NCBI GenBank assembly: GCA_036346355.1
Contig: JAYEVF010000030.1
Location: 930,001-994,000 of the forward strand
Reading direction: 5' to 3'
DNA length: 64,000 nt
DNA from: Rhipidocladum racemiflorum
Taxonomy: Eukaryota > Streptophyta > Magnoliopsida > Poales > Poaceae
Every line of letters begins with the position of its first letter. The stretch's first letter is position 1. Both the position numbers and the translations under genes were made by a program. Below, one piece after another: positions 45,530 through 56,914 of the stretch. Below the pieces are notes generated by a model. It was not told the origin of the DNA. It did no database searches and worked only from the letters and a program-made list of their open reading frames with translations.

Positions 45530-45810
45530 TCTCAGAGAGCTTCGTGCTTGAGCCACCTGGTATGTTAACCATCAGCTAGTGAAACCGCTCCCTCGTGGAC
45601 CATGGTTGGTTTGCTGGGGCTTGGAGCATCAGGATCAATCATAACCAGAGTGAAGACTGAAGAGATTGTTGACCCTGCCGGCGATGAAGACGGCTTGATC
45701 TCGCTGCTGTTGGAGAGCTCCTTGTCCCAAGGCACTCCGACATGGCCACCGTAGGCACATGAGATCATACGAGTCATCGAGGACGTCCAGCCGGCCCATG
45801 CATCCATATG
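45530..45810 (-). pseudogene. MFT-like: MFT-like (PEBP family) intronless pseudogene fragment
   Basis: Reading the - strand, consecutive pieces in different frames match MOTHER OF FT AND TFL1 proteins: DKELSNSSEIKPS, FIAGRVNNLF, TLVMIDPDAPSPSKPTM, then RE followed by MVNIPGG. The DPDAPSPS box and the following line are hallmarks of plant phosphatidylethanolamine-binding proteins (FT/TFL1/MFT). The breaks are a deletion after EIKPS, a 7-bp insertion before TLVMIDPD, another after PTM, and a stop. The places where FT-family genes normally have introns 1 and 2 are joined without intron sequence, which points to a reverse-transcribed copy. The C-terminal half is missing. It cannot be functional. 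Confidence 0.75.
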
Positions 45811-47880
45811 TCTTAAACCCTTCTCGAAAGCCTGTATGTTCAATCTTGGTTATGATTTTAAATTTGAACATGAGCAATACTCGTGTGTTAACATCTAAAA
45901 AAACATTGTTAAGGGGGTTCAAATTGATGTTGAAACGTAATATAATTTTTTTTTATCCATTGCAAATTACCTCCACGGCGGTGGAGGCGAGATGCAGGTT
46001 GCACCGGAGCTCGGCCAGGCATAAGATCAGCGGAGCTAATGATAAGGACACGGCGTAGGGTAAGCACGGTGAAAGAGACGTGATGCCGAGCCAAGCGAAG
46101 CTTGTGGCAGAGCTGACAACGTGGCGTAGGCTAAGCCCGAAAAAGATATCTTAGATACCTTGACATGTTAAGATAATATGATTTTTTTTGGGTTTTCCAT
46201 CATCCAAATTCTGGGTCATTGGATTTGCTTTCAGATCGATGCACACACCCCTCTGAATTCGAGATGGGTTGATCCTACGGATGTGTGTTTTGATCGTACG
46301 GTCCAAAGTTTGAATGATTTTTAGAACAAAAACATCCGGATGATGCCTCGAGCTATATCGAGCTAGTCGTCTCTATTTCACACCGATCAATCAACCGGGT
46401 AGTGCACAAAACAGTGAAACCGCAATCATTTCATGGACAAATCATAATGTTTTGTCGGTTGGCTGACAAGCTAGAACTATAAAGTCATGGTGTTTATGGC
46501 TCACGTTGCAGTTTTGGTGTTTATTGCTCGTGGCTGTCCTGATCAGAGCAGGAATAAAATCATGTCTTTATATGTTATTGTTCTTGATACTAGCTGACTA
46601 GCATTAGACTAATTCCGTTCTAGTTGGTTGTTACAGCTTGCTCCTTACACCGTGTATTTCCGACTTATGTACATGTATATTTATCAAGAGTCCATGCATT
46701 TAGGCCGCATCCTTTTACATTATGCATTTGTTATCGCTTGAGTTTTTTTTTAAAAAAAAATGTAAATCTCAACTATTGTAATTGGGTTGTGCCATCTAAT
46801 AAACATATCAGCTAGATTCTTTTTTCCTTCTGCTAGCACGAAAATTTTAATTTATTTTTTCTCTTTTTTATTAATGATAGATGGTTCCTAAAAAAACTTT
46901 AGAGGTATAGAATGGATTGTACAATATATATAGCTAGCTTTGATTTGTGTGTAACCGTATTTTGGAGATGTTGGGTTGATACTGCCAAAAAAGTGTGCCA
47001 AAGTCAGGTAAAAACAATATGGTGTTCACAATCCGGCTTACTAACTTAAAGATGACAAAAGTAAGTCTTAAAAAAAATCTTTAATATGACAAAAGCATGG
47101 GAGAAACCCAAACAAATCGTGGGTTAATTAGAGGCATGTCGCTATCATACACCTACATATACTTATTTGGCAAGAAATTCTTCGGATGAAAGTGCAAGGC
47201 AAGAAGGCAGAGTTCCTCACGGCATGAATACACAAAGCTGTTAATTAACCACCATTGCGTGACGCACATGAGCAATTTCTCTAAAGTCCAAGATATCTTT
47301 GTAGATTTTGACACGTTGGTCGATGCGAACCGTATCGCACGGGATAACGAAATTCGAAACAAAATTTAAAAGTCAAATAAATTTAAAATTAAGTCAAACA
47401 GAGGAGCGAAATTCGAACGAAAAGATTGAATATCACTCTAAAAGATGATAATTTCGATAGCTTTTTTTGAAAATCGGCGACAGGTTAAAAAATTAGAAAA
47501 AATGTAAAAAAAGGAAAAATTGCAAAAAAAAAAAAGTTATAAAATTTGTAAAAAGCCATACTTTATGAACTATGGGCTCTTTAACGGTAAATCAGCATTA
47601 TTATTTAAAGGTCGGCAATTCATAAGAAAATCAATCAATATAATTGAATCACTTACTAATATAGCCATATCATGTTATTAATAGACACTTCAAATAATAA
47701 TATATGGGTAAGGATAAAATTCAATGTAAATTTAAAATGTAATAAAATAGTAATGAAACGAGAAGTTTTGGTAGTTCATACATGCATACAACGAGAAGTA
47801 AGCTTTTCAATGTTGGATAATACTAATATATTAAAATATACTATAACAAGATAATTCTTGTCCATACAAATATCGCTACT
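45811..47880. other. intergenic, AT-rich, no supported gene
   Basis: Short frames (for example 46624-46815) show no domain. Homopolymer A/T runs are common. Confidence 0.4.
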
Positions 47881-48180
47881 TAAACAAATAGTACTATTTG
47901 CAGGTGTCGTTCATTACTATTAAATATACTTCAACAAATATTGCTACTAAATATAATTAAACAAATATTGGTACTAAATATAGTTCAACAAATATTGCTA
48001 CTAAATATAATTGAACAAATATTGCTATTTGACATACTTCAACAAATATTGCTATTTGATATACTTGAACAAATAGTACTACTAAACGTAATTGAACAAA
48101 TATTGTTACTAAAATATGTTGAAGTAAATATTGCTACTTGACATACTTGAACAAATATTGCTACTAAAAATACTTCTAAT
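47880..48180. repeat. AT-rich minisatellite, 30-bp unit, about 10 copies
   Basis: The unit ATATACTTGAACAAATATTGCTACTAA-like repeats every ~30 bp. Because 30 is divisible by three, it leaves a spurious frame (47941-48141) with a 10-residue period (EQILLLNII). This is repeat DNA, not a gene. Confidence 0.85.
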
Positions 48181-49440
48181 TTCTTTTTTTTTCTTTTTTC
48201 TATTATCTACATTTTGTATGGCTCAAAAATGTCTCCAAACTTTAATTTTTTTTTCAAGGAGAGGTCATAAGGATACTAATAATAATTATAGAGAAATTTA
48301 GATAAATTTTGTCAAAATTTTTATTTTTTAATTCAAAATTGAATTTAAGCAGTAAATCGAATGAAAAAAAATTTCAAGGGGGAGCGAAAAGGATGAAATT
48401 TGTGAAATTTGTTTGAATTTCGACGGAAAGGTGAACTCTTATAACGCTACAGCGAAGAAGAAAGACAAAAACGAAACTGTGTATCTCAAAGAAAACTGCA
48501 TGTATCTTCAGAGCATACATGCATCAGAGATTCAGAAGTGCATGGAGATGTTATCAACGAAAAGCGGATTTTGTTTCCTGAAAATTCATAATTCTGTGAT
48601 TATACCGTCTGCGGTTCTTTTTTCTGAATTCACCCCGTGTGTGCACAACAGATATATATTTCCAGAACAGAAGCTTTCACTTGTCATCATCAGATACCGG
48701 CCTGGACGAGAATACAGATGCATATAAAGCCATGATTTTTATACAGACGTCGTACTTGTCTTCTCAAAAAAATGAAAGCCCAAATCAATCACCATCCACT
48801 GCCTCTGTCCTTGTTGATACAAATTCATGGACATACGCACACTCTACCTAATTTTCGAATGCAGTCTCGTGTGCCAAAAGCTAGCCGTTCATGCATGAAA
48901 GAACTAGCACGAGAATGAATGTACAAATTGCCCAATACCACGATATTTTTCTGTCAGTTATCATTAGTCGATACACGAGTAACACGACAGGCAGCTGAGA
49001 TTACGATAAGTTGTGCAGCCCCACTCTGATCGCACAAGATTCTGTTGCTTTTCAGCAAAAAAATCAGTTCATTCCATCACTGTCTTTGCACTGCCAACCA
49101 CCGAGAGACGTGTTGACATGATGATCGTCTACTACTATTATCACCCTTCCTTTGGCGTACGAGTGAATTGGACAGAATTAGGCATCCTCTTGTCGTTTAT
49201 TTTCATGGTTGCTTCACTGTTTTGTATTCTTACGTGAACGGCCTTAAAGTATCGCGTGGTTTCATACGGAGCCAAAAACTACGTGGTTAGTTAATGGAAT
49301 TCAAAACATGATCGTCAACCACGCGATACAGCACCACACCCACTGAACTAACCACCAGCCGAGAACACCGTTCATGGTATGCACCGGGCAACCCTACACC
49401 CAGCCCCGCTAGTCACGTCATCATATCATACCTCAATTAC
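48181..49440. other. unassigned
   Basis: Frames at 48413-48727 and 49013-49237 have no recognisable domain. No repeats or motifs stand out. Confidence 0.4.
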
Positions 49441-49481
49441 ATCCGGGAGCTTTGAGGATAGGCTAGTTTACCCACGTGTCC

Positions 49482-51010
49482 TCCCTACCAATTTCCGAAA
49501 AAGCCCCTCCACTTCCTTTATATCATAGATAGGTCCTGCATATTACAAAAAGGTTCTTCGCGATTTTTTGTGAGGGCAAAAAAAAACTTTTCTAAGTCGC
49601 GTTTGGGTCCCCCGCTTGTTATTTTACGGTAAAAGCCTTCCGTTAAATACAAATCGCGAGCGAGCCCTTTTCTACTTTTTCGGAATAGCAGTGAGATCCA
49701 AAAATATAACAAACAGGTCCCCGGTTCTTACATCCAGGTCCTTTCTCCGTTTTCCCTGAAAAAAATATTCCCGTCAACAGAAATATGTGCACTTTTTTCA
49801 ACTTGACTTCTAATATTTTTCGAGCCTCTAAAAATTTTAAAAATACATCTAGATCTATTTTTTCTCCGAAAAAAAATGCAAAGTTCACGTGCGCGACATG
49901 CGACGTGCTTATTGGCCTAGTTATTACTTACACATTGGTCATGCAAGGTGACTCTAAGGAACCACCTCTGGGTGGTGCCGTAGAGTCGTTGATGTATGAT
50001 CTCACTTCTCATAGTTTAAATCTTAGTGTCAATCTATTATCCATACTAGGCCGTAAGAGCGGCGCACGCCGCGCACGCGAACGAAAAATGATTTTGTGTT
50101 TTTTTCGGGTGAAAAATAGACTTAGACGTATTTTCAAAAAATTTGGAGGCTCGAGAAACCGTAGAGACCGAGCCGCGTGCGTGAATGAAAAATGAATCTG
50201 TGCTTTTTTTTAGGAAAAAATGTGGCACGCATACAGTTTTTCTGGGTTTCAGAGAAAAAACGGATCATGAAAACATTCTTTTCGGCAAAAACGGAGGAAG
50301 AACGAATAAAAATAGATTTGTGTTTTTAAAGAAAAAAATGGATCACGAAAATACAAAAGCAGCGCACGCCGCGTGCGCGGACGAAGAACTGATTTGTGTG
50401 TTTTTTTTTTTAGGAAATATGGACCACGAAAACATTTTCCTCGGAATCCGAAGGAAAAACAGGCTACGAAAATATTTTTTCATGTGAAAACGGAGAAATG
50501 ATGAATGAAAAACGAATTTTCATTTTTTTTAGAAAAAAAATGGACAACGAAAACATTTTTCTCAGGGTCCGAAGAAAAAACGGACAACGAAAACATTTTT
50601 TCCGACAAAAACGGAGAAACGACGAACGAAAAACGAATTTGCATTTTTTTTTTTTGAGAAAAAACGGTCAACAAAAATATTTTTCCCATGCTTCGGAGAA
50701 AAAACGGACCACGAAAACACTTTTTCCGGAAAAAACGGAGAAAGGACCTGGACGTAAGAAACAGGGATCCATGTGTTATATTTTTGGACCTGATCGCTAT
50801 ACCGAAAAATTAGAAAAGGGTTCGTTCGCGATTCGTATTTAACGGGAGCCTTTTTCCGCAAAACGGTGAACGAGCGATCTAAACGCGAACTGGGAAAAAA
50901 TTTCTTCCCCTCACAGAAAATTGCAAATGACCTCTTCGTAAATTCGTGAGGACTCATTCGTAATTTGGAGAAATGGAAGGGTGTTTTTGCAAAAGTGGCA
51001 AGGGCGACGT
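49482..51010. mobile_element. long-inverted-repeat (foldback/MULE-like) transposon, about 1.5 kb
   Basis: Left arm about 49482-49755 and right arm about 50731-51010 are inverted repeats of ~270 bp, for example CGTTAAATAC, CCAAAAATATAAC and CCAGGTCCTTTCTCCG in matching order. A second inverted pair lies inside (about 49810-49910 with 50050-50160). There is no transposase. The right end continues into GCCGGCCCTCCGACCGGCC, a style seen at some Mutator-like ends, but no target duplication was confirmed. Confidence 0.75.
50170..50730. repeat. internal A-rich tandem repeats, ~122-bp period
   Basis: Blocks of CGGACAACGAAAACATTTTT and ACGGAGAAACGACGAACG recur, clearest between 50490 and 50720. Frames here are Lys/Phe-rich artefacts of A/T runs. 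Confidence 0.7.
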
Positions 51011-51199
51011 AGCCGGCCCTCCGACCGGCCTTTCTCCCGAGTTTAATGATAGTAATATGTGAGTATATTTCACTAGCAATTTTACAAGGTCGCAGATTAA
51101 TCTCAAGTTTCCGTCTAGCTAACGTATGTGTGCATGTGGTGAGTGCGCACCTCTTCCTCGAAAAAAGTGAGACTTCAAGCACCTCACCCATCTTGCAAT

Positions 51200-51413
51200 T
51201 AGAGGTGGGCATCGTTCCGTGCCAGGCCGGTTCTGCACGAACTCATCGTGCTTCATGTATGAATCGTGATGGCCCGTTATGTCTACGTGCTGTACCGGCA
51301 CAGTCCATTTGCATTTCGTGCATGCTTTGTGCCGTGACGGCCTAGGGCCAGCCCATTTACACTATTGTGACGAGAGGAAAGAAGACGAAAACACACATTG
51401 CTCAATCTCTTTT

Positions 51414-51465
<52 letters not shown>

Positions 51466-51942
51466 CATCTCCCTCAATCTCTCTCGTCTGTTGCTCCCTC
51501 TCTTGGCTCTCTCTCGATCGTCCTTCTCAATATCTCTATTGTCTATTGCTTCCCTCTCTGTCTCGTTCATTGACCGACGAGAGAACGAGAGATGGTCATC
51601 TGTAGAAAGTCCAATAGTATTTTTCTCTCTAAAAAGATCATCAGACTTATAACCTCGACAATATTAGAAATTTAGTGAAATAAAACCATTGTAGATAAGT
51701 GACATAATATAGCCATCAACAACACTAAAGTTGTGACAGTAGATTTGTACCAGTGCCTCCGTCGTGCCGTGCCGGCACGGACCTAGCCTAAACTGCCGTG
51801 TCACCCATCGTGCCCTGATCTCAGGCCCGATATGACCTGTGTTACAGTGTCATGATGGCACAGCACAATCCACCACCGTGCCGTACCAAATTTTGAACCG
51901 GAGTAGACTACCGAGACTGACCGGCCCAAGTACCCACCTCTA
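51200..51942. mobile_element. hAT-like non-autonomous transposon, 743 bp
   Basis: The ends TAGAGGTGGGCAT and, inverted, TAGAGGTGGGTAC are typical hAT-type terminal repeats. Flanks CTTGCAAT and CTCGCATG may be a decayed 8-bp duplication. Subterminal GTGCCGTGCCGGCACGG-like inverted motifs occur on both sides. There is no transposase. Confidence 0.7.
51417..51462. repeat. (TC)23 microsatellite
   Basis: An uninterrupted TC dinucleotide run lies inside the hAT-like element, followed by further TCTCTC-rich sequence to about 51590. Confidence 0.95.
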
Positions 51943-52419
51943 CTCGCATGCAGCCCTCCCGAGTGCGACTGGTAGCACAACTGGGCCGTCGCGTTGGATC
52001 GGACCGCGATTGGCTATCGTGACAGAGACGACTAAGAGGAGATGAGAGGCTTACAAATGCGACAACGAACTCGAAGGTCCAATCACATAACCTGGTCGCA
52101 AGCTAGCCGTTTCCTTGAAAATCACAGACTACACAGAAAATCCGAAAATACCACCTTCCGGTTCTACAATACCCCTATTTATTCCTTCTTAGCGATATAT
52201 ATTTATTTACTAGTATATTGCCCGTGCTAACGCTACGGCGATATTTGGTAATACAATTCAAATAAACAAAAGGTGTTATATGTTGACGATAAATGTTTTA
52301 CAAAATACAGCAAGCACAAGTTGACAAAAGAGACCTTTCTGTTTCAAACCTACTGTAGAACCAGCCGACAAGATAATATTATGCAATTGGTGAGAAGATA
52401 TATTACTCACAACAGCAGG

Positions 52420-52449
52420 TAATATTATCTTGGTGACAAGATAATATTA
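52420..52449. other. perfect 13-bp hairpin
   Basis: TAATATTATCTTG, a 4-nt loop (GTGA), then its exact complement. CAAGATAATATTATGCA also occurs as a direct repeat at about 52372. Confidence 0.7.
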
Positions 52450-52680
52450 TGCATGAACATTTCAGATTTCCAGATGAAGGCATACATCAGGAAGGAGGAT
52501 AGCAGGTTGCTGCTATTGGAAATGAACTTGTCTTCTTCCATGCTGTAGTTGGAGGTTTGAACAGCCTTCACCCAAGCTAGATCCAACTTGCAACTGCTCA
52601 AAATAATATAATCTTTCGATCAGCACCAGAACTTCTTATTCCACCATGAGACTACTTGGTCCTTGTTTAGCATGCAACGC

Positions 52681-54700
52681 CTAAACTTCGAAGAATCCTT
52701 CCACAGTAACATTATTCTGTACTATAAACAAAAGCCTGAGCCTGAGCCTTTCAACTCCACCTGAGCTGGTCCCCGAAAGTTGCACAGCAAAACCTGCAAG
52801 GCGACATAGTTCAGTGCCGTTAGAGACCCATTTATGTGCTTTGCAACAAAGGATGTCACCTAAACCACAAGGAGACAATGCCTAACATAGCAGCAAGGGA
52901 GCATATCAGAATCGAACTACAAAATTATATGAAAAAAAAAAGATCACAAGAAACCGAAGATAATATTTCTTAGATACTTAGGATTCTACAAGCCAAAAGA
53001 AAAAGGAATTTGCAGGATTAATAGCTATTGATATTCAGAATGTACAGAAACAATCAACATGTTGAAGCTTGAATTTACAACTCCCGCAGCATAGATATTG
53101 GCCAAAACTTGACTGCTTAATCCATAGTCTGACTATGAAACTACCAAGCTTAATCTTGCAACTTAAGTTGTCCTTGTGCAATAGTACAAGATTGGCATAA
53201 GATTGTTTGAATTAGACATAACTAAACCAGAGGGTTTTTACCTGTGTTTTCATATCGACAGAGAAGTATGCCTCTAAACAAGCTTTGAAAACCATCTCGC
53301 AGAACGATGCACATATAACAGGAGGTCCAGGCCTGACACCCACCAGTGGATCACAAATGGAGCACTCGAGCAATTCCTACAAATGGAGGCATTCTTGACT
53401 GCCTTCACCAGTTGATGCAAGCTTTCTCACTGAGAGCAGCATAGGGAATGTTTGTGTCACATCGCAACATGTGTTCTGACGGAATACCCTGCATAATGCC
53501 AGAGAAGGTAGGGAACCTTCCACCAGGTGAAATACATACTTCTTTTGGTTGTCCTGTGCAGCAAGAAATTTGACAAAAAGGGTATATTATACAACAGATA
53601 TGCAAGTCCATGATTTTAATCAAAAAAGTGTGATTCTTTCCCTTGATGCCTGTTTGCAGGGGATTTAACAACAAGAATTACAAGCCTTCTATGCTACATT
53701 AACAGGACCCATTCATTCGATCACAAACCACAATGCTCGTATTCTAGCAAGAGAATTAAATTAACCATCATAAGGTATCTTTAGTTTAAGATACTGGGCA
53801 AAGAAGCTATGTTTAGATAGCAAATACGGTCAAGAAACTGAAATTACAAAGAATGGAATAAACAAATCTTCCAGCAACAAAACCTTGACTTGGTATGGTC
53901 ATAACAGATCTTGCCAATCCTCTTTGGTACGAACTGTAACTTCACACAATGCAAATAGTGAATTCCAAAGTAAACCCTAAAATTTTTAGACTAAAGGTTT
54001 GTTGTCCTACTATATTAGAAAACAAAGAATTGTGATAACAAGGTTCAGCAAAAAGCAAGTAAGCCCTAAAATGGTTCTTACAAAAAAAAGAAAAAAAGGT
54101 TAGCCCTAGAATGCGCACATATTATGGCCCTTTCTGAAAAACAATCCATCCAAGTATCCAATTAAAGATCTAATACCAAACCTAACTAAATCTACACATC
54201 CAAATAAACTAATACTGATACCACAAAAACACATAACAATTCCAGCGGCTAAGCACGGAACATATCAAGGATCTATTCAAGGCACCATGAATCGATCAGA
54301 AACACTCATACACACTAACACACTTAGCAAGGAAAATTTGATAATTTGCCCTGAAGTTGATGGGCATTTGATCATTTGCCCAAAGTTGGTGAACATTTGA
54401 TCATTTGCCCTACGATGTCTCATTGACATGCGGGTCCTAGGGCCACATGTCAGTGAGATATGTAGGGCAAATGATCAAACGCCTATCAACTTTGGGCAAA
54501 TGATTAAACACCCATCAACTCCAGGGCAAAACAAGCTCTCGCCCACCGATAAGAACCAAGGAAACGAACCAGAAGATATCACAAGAATACACGCGCAGGC
54601 GATTGTTTGTACCTGCTGATGCGATTGGTGAGAAGAAGAATAGCAGCGGCAGGAGGAGGACGAAAGTTGGGTTCGAACGCGACGGCGCGGGTGGGCTCAT
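52681..54700 (-). pseudogene. folate-receptor-family protein pseudogene with signal peptide
   Basis: Exons on the - strand are 54700-54613, 53553-53242 and 52881-52681, with GT/AG borders that join in phase. Exon 1 encodes a strong signal peptide (MSPPAPSR, hydrophobic LLLPLLFFF, SPIASA). Exons 2 and 3 match the plant folate-receptor-like family, a Cys-rich secreted or membrane-associated protein: EVCISPGGRFP, CRVFRQNTCCDVTQTFP, RKLASTGEGSQECLHL, ECSICDPLVGVRPGPPVICA, SPCGLGDILC, KWVSNGTELCRLAGF. Two lesions are clear. A deletion with frame change follows GRFPTFS (about 53505). A TAG at 53377-53379 lies where the family has Trp (HLWELLE). The family C-terminus after GGVE is missing. The role of the plant proteins is poorly known; folate binding is inferred only from the animal homologues. 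Confidence 0.82.
54342..54532. mobile_element. foldback MITE / long hairpin in intron 1 of the folate-receptor-like gene
   Basis: Two arms of about 88 bp (54342-54430 and 54444-54532) are complementary at roughly 88% around a short centre (CGGGTCCTAGGGCC). Each arm holds repeated TTTGATCATTTGCCC blocks. Such hairpins are typical of foldback MITEs and can be processed into small RNAs if transcribed. Confidence 0.8.
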
Positions 54701-54939
54701 CAGAGGCAACCTGCCCGCCGACAGGGTCGTGGCGGCCGGCCGACCGGCGTGCTGGTTCAGGCCGCGGATAGGCGGAAGGGAATCGGTAGCCGCGTGCTGG
54801 TACCTCCATGATATATGATGCACTATGTATGATTTCTTGGCAACAAAGTTGAGTATGTGATGATCGAAGGTGAAAGATTCAAAGAGAAAGCTGAGATTGA
54901 CCGGGGCAGCTCATGGTATCATCACCTATCATTTACCTA

Positions 54940-55345
54940 CCTCGCTTGCTTCTAGGGGCGCCGACGGCTGGGGCTAGAGGGGAGCGGCGCCGTCGCCGAT
55001 CCGGCCAGAGCAGGAGGGGAGCGGCGCCGAGTGCTGGAACAGGGGGGGAAATGGTGGCACCTAGTGCTGCAGGGAGAGGCCGGGGCGGCGCCGGCCGCAG
55101 GGAGGCGCCGGGGAGCTCGGCCGCAGGGAGGCCGCCTGCAGGAGGAGGTGGCAGCGCCGGCGTTGTGGAGGTCGGTCGGCTGCTCCAGGAGGAGGCGCAC
55201 GGGACTAGGGGAGGAGGCGCACGGAGGGAGGCCGCCCGGAGGGAGGCGGCGGGGAGCTCGGCCGCAGGGAGGCCGCCCGGAGGAGGAGGTGGCGCACGGG
55301 ATTAGGGGAGGAGGCGCACGGGAGTAGGGGGAGGCGGCGGCGTTT
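54940..55345. repeat. GC-rich direct repeats
   Basis: The block GGGGAGCTCGGCCGCAGGGA followed by GGCCGCC..GGAGGAGGTGG occurs at about 55111-55155 and 55251-55295. Reading frames over this stretch (54913-55327) are Gly/Ala/Arg-rich artefacts. Confidence 0.75.
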
Positions 55346-55616
55346 GGGGCGCAGACGATGATCGCGCGGGTCGCGATTGGGGCACGGGCGGTTCAGAATG
55401 TTTGATGGGATGATGGGATTGATGGGATGAACCGGGTGATTTGGTCCATCAGATTTGATGAAGTGATGTGATAAAACATCTTAGCCCTTGATTATGAGGA
55501 AATAGGATTTCTGGGTACACATTTTAGGGTGAACAAAGAAAAATTATCCTCTATGGGGGCAGAATAGTGTGTGCATGTAGAAAAGAATGAACTGATAAAA
55601 TATATAGGGGTAAAGA

Positions 55617-56120
55617 TTAACACTCAACGATATATATTTATTTATTAACACTCGTATAAAGTATTATCTCTCATCTTCTAAAACAATTAAGAGGAGTATG
55701 TAAGTTATTTTCTCTCATACCTTTCTTAATTTCATTGCAACCTTAATCTTTATACACAATCAAGATACGTTTTGTATTTACCAATACAGCGGAGTAAGAG
55801 TTACGTACTCAAGTAGAATATGACATATTAGTATCTTCCGAAAAATCCACTGCATTTCTACACATATATAACTCATGATGCAATCAAAGGCCAAGATCTA
55901 GGTAAGCATGAGTGTACCTGCAATATCAGACATCTCATGCCAACGTATATGTTCTCGTGTTGGCAACTAAAGATTTAAACAGCCTGTACTTACATCACTT
56001 ATCATGTCTCCACCAAACATACCAACTTATCCACGGGCGGGCCAAGAAGGCCAGGGGTGCACTGAGCATCCTTTTATATTTTTGTTTTTCTCTATGTGAT
56101 ATTCATACATACATACATAC
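55617..56120. other. AT-rich DNA, nothing recognised
   Basis: It has a short (ACAT)n-like run just before the LTR at 56121 (about 56103-56120). CGATATATATTTATTTA at about 55629 repeats a 17-bp string found at about 52193. Confidence 0.45.
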
Positions 56121-56721
56121 TGTTCGCGCTAAAAATGTGAAGCAGGATCCTTAGCCTCGAACACACAAGATAAACACCGGGTTTGCAGAGCGTGCCAGTC
56201 AATTTGATCTGAAATTGACAAGGTAGAATTTGTAATTTGATCAAAGCCGATAAGCAAAGATTATCGGCTTAACGCTAGTCGGCTGAAGACCGATTAGGAG
56301 ATAACTAGATCAACCAGCTACGGTTAATCCGGATACAAGGTAAAATCGGCTTTGAGAAGGCGTCTGCAAAGAAACAAAGCAGATCGAACCTGGTGAAATC
56401 GGCTAAAACCAATAATCGGCGATGCGCAGCTATGTTGATTCCGTCGACTTGCAAGGAGGTCTATGAAACTAAAAGACGATGTAAAAAAGGGCTTGTAAAA
56501 AGTAGATGGTGTTGTTGGATCCCTCTCTTGCTCGACGTTCTCTACCTTTTATAACGTCCGGCCGATCCGAGTTGTACATGGACACGTTGTTAATCCGTAT
56601 CGGCCTCTGATCCGGTTTCCTTGTTAGAATCGGAATTTCCTTCCGATTTACCTATCAATCTTTTCGCACGAATTCTTGTATTGCACTGTTTTTTAATACA
56701 TGCCGAATTTCGGTGCAAACA
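56121..56721 (-). repeat. gypsy 3' LTR, second copy
   Basis: Shared blocks include GGGTTTGCAGAGCGTGCCAG, CAACTAGATCAAC-like sequence and GCCGATCCGAGTTGTACATG, in the same order as at 34759. Confidence 0.88.
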
Positions 56722-56906
56722 TATGCCCCCTGTTTTTGGAAGATAACTTGTTATTTTCCAAAAAAAAAAGAATCCATCGGCTTTTCATCCGTATCGACTT
56801 TATAGAAAAATCCTCTTTGGGAACCACCCCGTTAACCGTGCCGTAAAAATCTCGGTGCGCTTTAAATGCGCACCTGCTCCCGCCCGTTTGTATTCTTTTA
56901 CCGTGC

Positions 56907-56914
56907 TATAAATA
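56907..56914 (+). promoter_or_regulatory. TATA box of the antisense PMD gene
   Basis: CCGTGCTATAAATATGGGG lies about 135 bp upstream of the ATG at 57048, on the strand opposite to gag-pol. Spacing and sequence fit a plant core promoter. The corresponding DNA is deleted in the element at 34759. Confidence 0.6.

Larger units (their letters stand above)
52209..55616 (-). mobile_element. possible Helitron carrying a captured gene
   Basis: The left border, read on the - strand, ends GCACGGGCAATATACTAGT, resembling grass Helitron 3' ends (CTRRT, preceded by a short GC-rich hairpin). The right border, read on the - strand, starts TCTTTACC after an A, fitting the 5' TC rule. The base after the 3' end is A where T is expected, and no helicase is present. 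It would therefore be a non-autonomous element with a folate-receptor-like gene in the same orientation. Confidence 0.35.

Noticed and set aside
47941..48141. 66-aa frame with a Leu/Ile-rich 10-residue repeat
   Set aside because: Product of a 30-bp AT minisatellite; no start context or conservation expected.
47880..48180. CRISPR-like array of regular repeats
   Set aside because: Repeats are contiguous and degenerate without unique spacers, and the window is plant nuclear DNA.
50185..50842. Lys/Phe-rich frames near 50.5 kb
   Set aside because: They arise from A/T homopolymer-rich tandem repeats within the inverted-repeat element and occur in several phases.
54913..55327. Gly/Ala/Arg-rich frames of 98-130 aa
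   Set aside because: Low-complexity GC repeats; two overlapping frames of equal quality and no domain.
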